NCBI GenBank assembly: GCA_018715425.1
Contig: DVLR01000038.1
Coordinates: forward strand, 1 to 7,780
Reading direction: 5' to 3'
Length of the DNA: 7,780 bases
Source: Candidatus Merdenecus merdavium
GTDB lineage: Bacteria; Bacillota; Clostridia; Lachnospirales; Lachnospiraceae
Position numbers and translations under genes: made by a program. Under the pieces are notes generated by a model. The model did no database searches, was not told the DNA's origin, and saw only the letters and a program-made list of their open reading frames with translations. Position 1 is the first letter of the stretch. Every line of letters starts with the position of its first letter. Positions 5,339 to 7,780 of this stretch are shown in pieces.

Positions 5339-6010
5339 ATGGAACTATTAGAAGCTATAAAAAATCGACATTCCGTACGTAATTATCTGGATAAACCTAT
5401 TCCTGAATCCTTGGTAAAACAACTACAAGAGGAAGTAGATGCTTGTAACCAAGAAAGTGGACTTCATATTCAGCTTGTTACCAACGAGCCTAAAGCCTTT
5501 GATGGTATGATGGCTCATTATGGCAAGTTTTCTGGTGTTCAAAACTATATTGCACTTATCGGAAAAAAGGGAGACAATCTTGAAGAAGAAATCGGCTACT
5601 ACGGTGAGCGGGTGGCTCTGAAAGCACAGACATTGGGCCTTAATACTTGTTGGGTTGCTATGACTTTTTCTAAAGGTGTTACCAAGAAAAATTGCGTCAT
5701 TCATCAAGGGGAAAAATTAGTGTGCGTATTATCTCTAGGTTATGGTAAAACACAGGGAGTTCCTCATACTTCTAAATCTTTAGAAACTCTCTGTTCTGTT
5801 CCAGGGGATATGCCAAAGTGGTTTCGAAATGGCATGGAAGCTGCACTACTTGCTCCTACAGCATCGAATCAGCAAAAGTTCTTTCTCACTTTGAAGGATG
5901 ATACTGTGTCAATAAAATCTTTAGGTGGATTTTATTCTAAAGTAGATTTAGGTATTATCAAATATCATTTTGAAGTAGGAACAGAGCATCATCCTTTTTC
6001 CTGGAGCTAA
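5339..6010 (+). CDS. Nitroreductase-family flavoprotein, TM1586-like
   Basis: This 223-residue cytoplasmic protein of the FMN-dependent nitroreductase superfamily would reduce nitro compounds, quinones or similar acceptors with NAD(P)H; the natural substrate is unknown. The N-terminus has KNRHSVRNYLDKPI, with R10, S12 and R14 in the place of the flavin-phosphate binding residues. GYYGERVALKAQTLGLNTCWVAM (about residues 87-109) is the conserved core helix and following strand. The second half, with MEAALLAPTASNQQKF (residues 166-181), repeats an 'APTASNQQ' segment typical of the TM1586-type subfamily of about this length. AGGAGG (5326-5331) stands 7 bases before the ATG. It follows the ArsR gene by 33 bases with no terminator, so its expression is probably set by that repressor from the promoter at 4878-4907. 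With the repressor frameshifted, it may be expressed constitutively. No truncation is seen. Confidence 0.85.
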   Translation: MELLEAIKNRHSVRNYLDKPIPESLVKQLQEEVDACNQESGLHIQLVTNEPKAFDGMMAHYGKFSGVQNYIALIGKKGDNLEEEIGYYGERVALKAQTLGLNTCWVAMTFSKGVTKKNCVIHQGEKLVCVLSLGYGKTQGVPHTSKSLETLCSVPGDMPKWFRNGMEAALLAPTASNQQKFFLTLKDDTVSIKSLGGFYSKVDLGIIKYHFEVGTEHHPFSWS

Positions 6011-6053
6011 CATTTTCTTTCTAGAGAAAAATTCATGTTTTTTTAAAGACTAA

Positions 6054-6095
6054 GCCGCTACATCTAAGAACATAGATGTAGCGGCAATTGTTTTA
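6054..6095. terminator. Perfect 13-bp hairpin terminator between convergent genes
   Basis: GCCGCTACATCTA (6054-6066) and TAGATGTAGCGGC (6073-6085) pair without mismatch around AGAACA. On the + strand AATTGTTTTA follows. On the - strand the hairpin is followed by TTAGTCTTTAAAAAAAC, so it can serve both the nitroreductase operon and the - strand gene ending at 6130. A weaker T-rich stretch with T7 (6038-6044) precedes it. Confidence 0.85.
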
Positions 6096-6129
6096 TATTC
6101 AAGGATAAATCGAAGCTATTGCTCCTATA

Positions 6130-7780
6130 CTACGTATGCATAATTCGAAGTAACATTTCACCAGTTCCAACATTATAACCACTGGTTGCGTAGATCACAT
6201 GCCGTTCTTTATTTGTTACAAGAATAAGGGGTAACTTTTCATGATCCACATAAACTCTTCTACCGACGGTTTCTATATGAGAAGCAGATGTATCCATGGT
6301 ATCATCATAATAAACTTCTATTGTTGGAAATTTCTTTAAAACACGCTTTAAGGTTGGGTCTTCCAATGCTTTTTTTGAATGAACAATAAAAATAATATGA
6401 TCTTTATACTCTGTAAACTCACTATCTAATTCTAAAAGTTCATTTAAAATATGCTCTGTTGGCTCCATACTTTCTTCTAACCACAGGATCATTCGTTTGT
6501 CAGTTTTTGTTAATTCACTGATAGAAACGTCTTTCCCCCTTTGATCTTTTAAAGTAAAATCGTGAATAGAAATCTGTAACAACATATCTTCTAAATTTGT
6601 CTGGCGCAATTCTAAATCAAGGAATTCTGTTTTTCCATTCTCGAGGACAATTTCTTTTTGATATGCAAATACATTACCATTTGGTAAGCGATTCCCTGTT
6701 AATATGCGGTATCTTCCTTCTGGTAAAGCTAAGCTTATACGACTGCCATTCCATTCTACACTAGATAAATTCAGGGTTTCATAATTACCACCATTCCATC
6801 TAGCCATACTCCAGTTTTGTAGGTATCTCCACAAGATACCTTCTTTATTCCGTAACTCTAAAGTAGATGTTTTAGCTTCGTTTTCAAATACGGTAACAAA
6901 ACGACCCTCTTGAACATATTCCATGGCATGATCGTAAGGATGTAATCGAGCAGGTATTCCTAAGGTCCTAGCAATGGCCACGAACAATACTTTTTTCGAT
7001 TTTTGACTTCCAACCCTTGTTTTTAAAATAGCGACTGGAGTTGTAAATAAACCAGGGTGTTCTTTTTGATCTTCTGTTTTAATATGACGTTGAATCCAAT
7101 TCCATATCTCTTTAGGATCTTGCTGAAATTCCTCTTTTTCTTCTTTTGTAAGAATTCTCAAAATAACAGATCGATAAGGTGATAGTATCTCATCCCATAC
7201 CCTTGGATTTAATACGTAGGAAGTAAAAAATTCATCATCTTTTTTTATATCCATAACGTGAGTGAAATGATCCTCTAATATTTCTGCTTTACAATCAGTA
7301 AGATCTTTATTCGTCAAAGTTTTCAGTAATTTCTTTCTTAAATCACTATCGACGAGTTCATGTACTGATTGTGAATGGGTGCTTTCCTTGTCATCCTGAG
7401 ATAAGAATTTCCTAAGTTCTTCATTTTCCCATCTGGACACTTTTTTGACCCTTTTATGGTTCGCAGCATCAATTCTGATCTTTGAGCTTTCTTTTTGCTC
7501 TTTCGTTGGAGCCCAAGTATTTATTGGGGCATCCTTAGGTGCAATCATATCAAAGGCTTTCCAATCACAATCCATCTTCAAATCCTTCTTGATTTTCATG
7601 ACATAAAGATTGTTATGATCGTGTTTCACATGAATAAACTCTGTTCCATAATGTCCTTTTTTACTTACTAAAATGTATAAACTGCCCAGTCCTGTTTCGA
7701 AAGAAGCCTTTCCATGATCATCTGTCATCACTTCAGCAATGGTTAATAAGCTACAGTAATTATATACTTGAAAAGATACT
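6130..7780 (-). CDS. Transglutaminase-like / thioredoxin-like multidomain protein (5' end outside the window)
   Basis: The frame is open across the right edge; the GTG at 7731 is an internal codon, since sensible sequence (VYNYCSLLTIAEV) runs upstream without a stop. Numbering from that codon, residues 1-50 look like a carboxypeptidase-regulatory-type beta-sandwich (AEVMTDDHGKASFETGLG, then LYILVSKKGHYG). Residues 227-275 match a transglutaminase core (VLFVAIARTLGIPARL, HAMEYV with H268). Counting back from LGIPAR, the catalytic cysteine position is Q243 (VGSQKSKK), so no thiol chemistry is expected there. Residues 330-378 form a second beta-sandwich (LALPEGRYRIL, then IVLENGKTEF). Residues 388-533 resemble an AhpC/TlpA-type thioredoxin fold (DFTLKDQRGKDVSISEL; P501 as the cis-proline; closing GYNVGTGEML), but the CxxC place reads SMEP. 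It is probably a non-enzymatic, surface or secreted binding protein; location cannot be judged without the N-terminus. It is convergent with the nitroreductase. Confidence 0.75.
   Translation of the reverse strand, partial: VSFQVYNYCSLLTIAEVMTDDHGKASFETGLGSLYILVSKKGHYGTEFIHVKHDHNNLYVMKIKKDLKMDCDWKAFDMIAPKDAPINTWAPTKEQKESSKIRIDAANHKRVKKVSRWENEELRKFLSQDDKESTHSQSVHELVDSDLRKKLLKTLTNKDLTDCKAEILEDHFTHVMDIKKDDEFFTSYVLNPRVWDEILSPYRSVILRILTKEEKEEFQQDPKEIWNWIQRHIKTEDQKEHPGLFTTPVAILKTRVGSQKSKKVLFVAIARTLGIPARLHPYDHAMEYVQEGRFVTVFENEAKTSTLELRNKEGILWRYLQNWSMARWNGGNYETLNLSSVEWNGSRISLALPEGRYRILTGNRLPNGNVFAYQKEIVLENGKTEFLDLELRQTNLEDMLLQISIHDFTLKDQRGKDVSISELTKTDKRMILWLEESMEPTEHILNELLELDSEFTEYKDHIIFIVHSKKALEDPTLKRVLKKFPTIEVYYDDTMDTSASHIETVGRRVYVDHEKLPLILVTNKERHVIYATSGYNVGTGEMLLRIMHT

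Noticed and set aside
5423..5707. - strand ORF of 94 residues opposite the nitroreductase
   Set aside because: It is a shadow of the conserved nitroreductase frame, without support of its own.

Overview
The window looks like chromosomal DNA from a low-G+C Gram-positive anaerobe, most likely a Clostridia/Lachnospiraceae-type organism. The supporting signs are A+T-rich coding DNA, strong AGGAGG-type ribosome binding sites 6-10 bases before most starts, sigma-A-like promoters, and the gene families themselves (LicC-LicA fusion, XRE-TPR regulator, TM1586-like nitroreductase). The assignment to a group is inference; there is no rRNA or other marker gene here.

Layout, left to right. (a) The last codons of a probable upstream + strand gene (3-56), then a 45-base near-perfect palindrome (79-123) that abuts a sigma-A promoter (121-148). 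(b) A two-gene + strand operon: a 583-residue protein that fuses a winged helix, a LicC-like phosphocholine cytidylyltransferase and a LicA-like choline kinase (183-1934), followed 20 bases later by a 10-helix DMT-family permease of the LicB kind (1955-2896), closed by a strong terminator (2927-2984). Together these would import choline, phosphorylate it and activate it to CDP-choline. The LicD transferase that would attach phosphocholine to a surface glycan is not in the window. (c) A scar-like stretch (about 2985-3665) holding a G+C-richer NUDIX gene that lacks its N-terminus and ATG (3111-3506), and an orphan MerR-type promoter with a 19-base spacer and dyad (3562-3592) that points at no gene. 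(d) A - strand XRE-HTH/TPR-like regulator (3666-4712), divergent from (e) a + strand ArsR-type repressor gene with a one-base frameshift near its end (4938-5305) and a TM1586-like nitroreductase (5339-6010). The 225-base divergent region carries promoters for both sides and several palindromes. (f) A perfect 13-bp hairpin (6054-6085) between convergent genes, and a - strand gene (6130 to beyond 7780) for a large multi-domain protein with a transglutaminase-like and a thioredoxin-like domain, both without their catalytic cysteines.

No gap between genes exceeds 300 bases. The best lead is the winged helix-LicC-LicA fusion: its order (DNA-binding domain, nucleotidyltransferase, kinase, with a substrate permease next door) parallels the NAD regulator/enzyme NadR, and suggests an enzyme that might regulate its own choline operon. 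No tRNA, rRNA, CRISPR array, insertion sequence or replication origin was seen.
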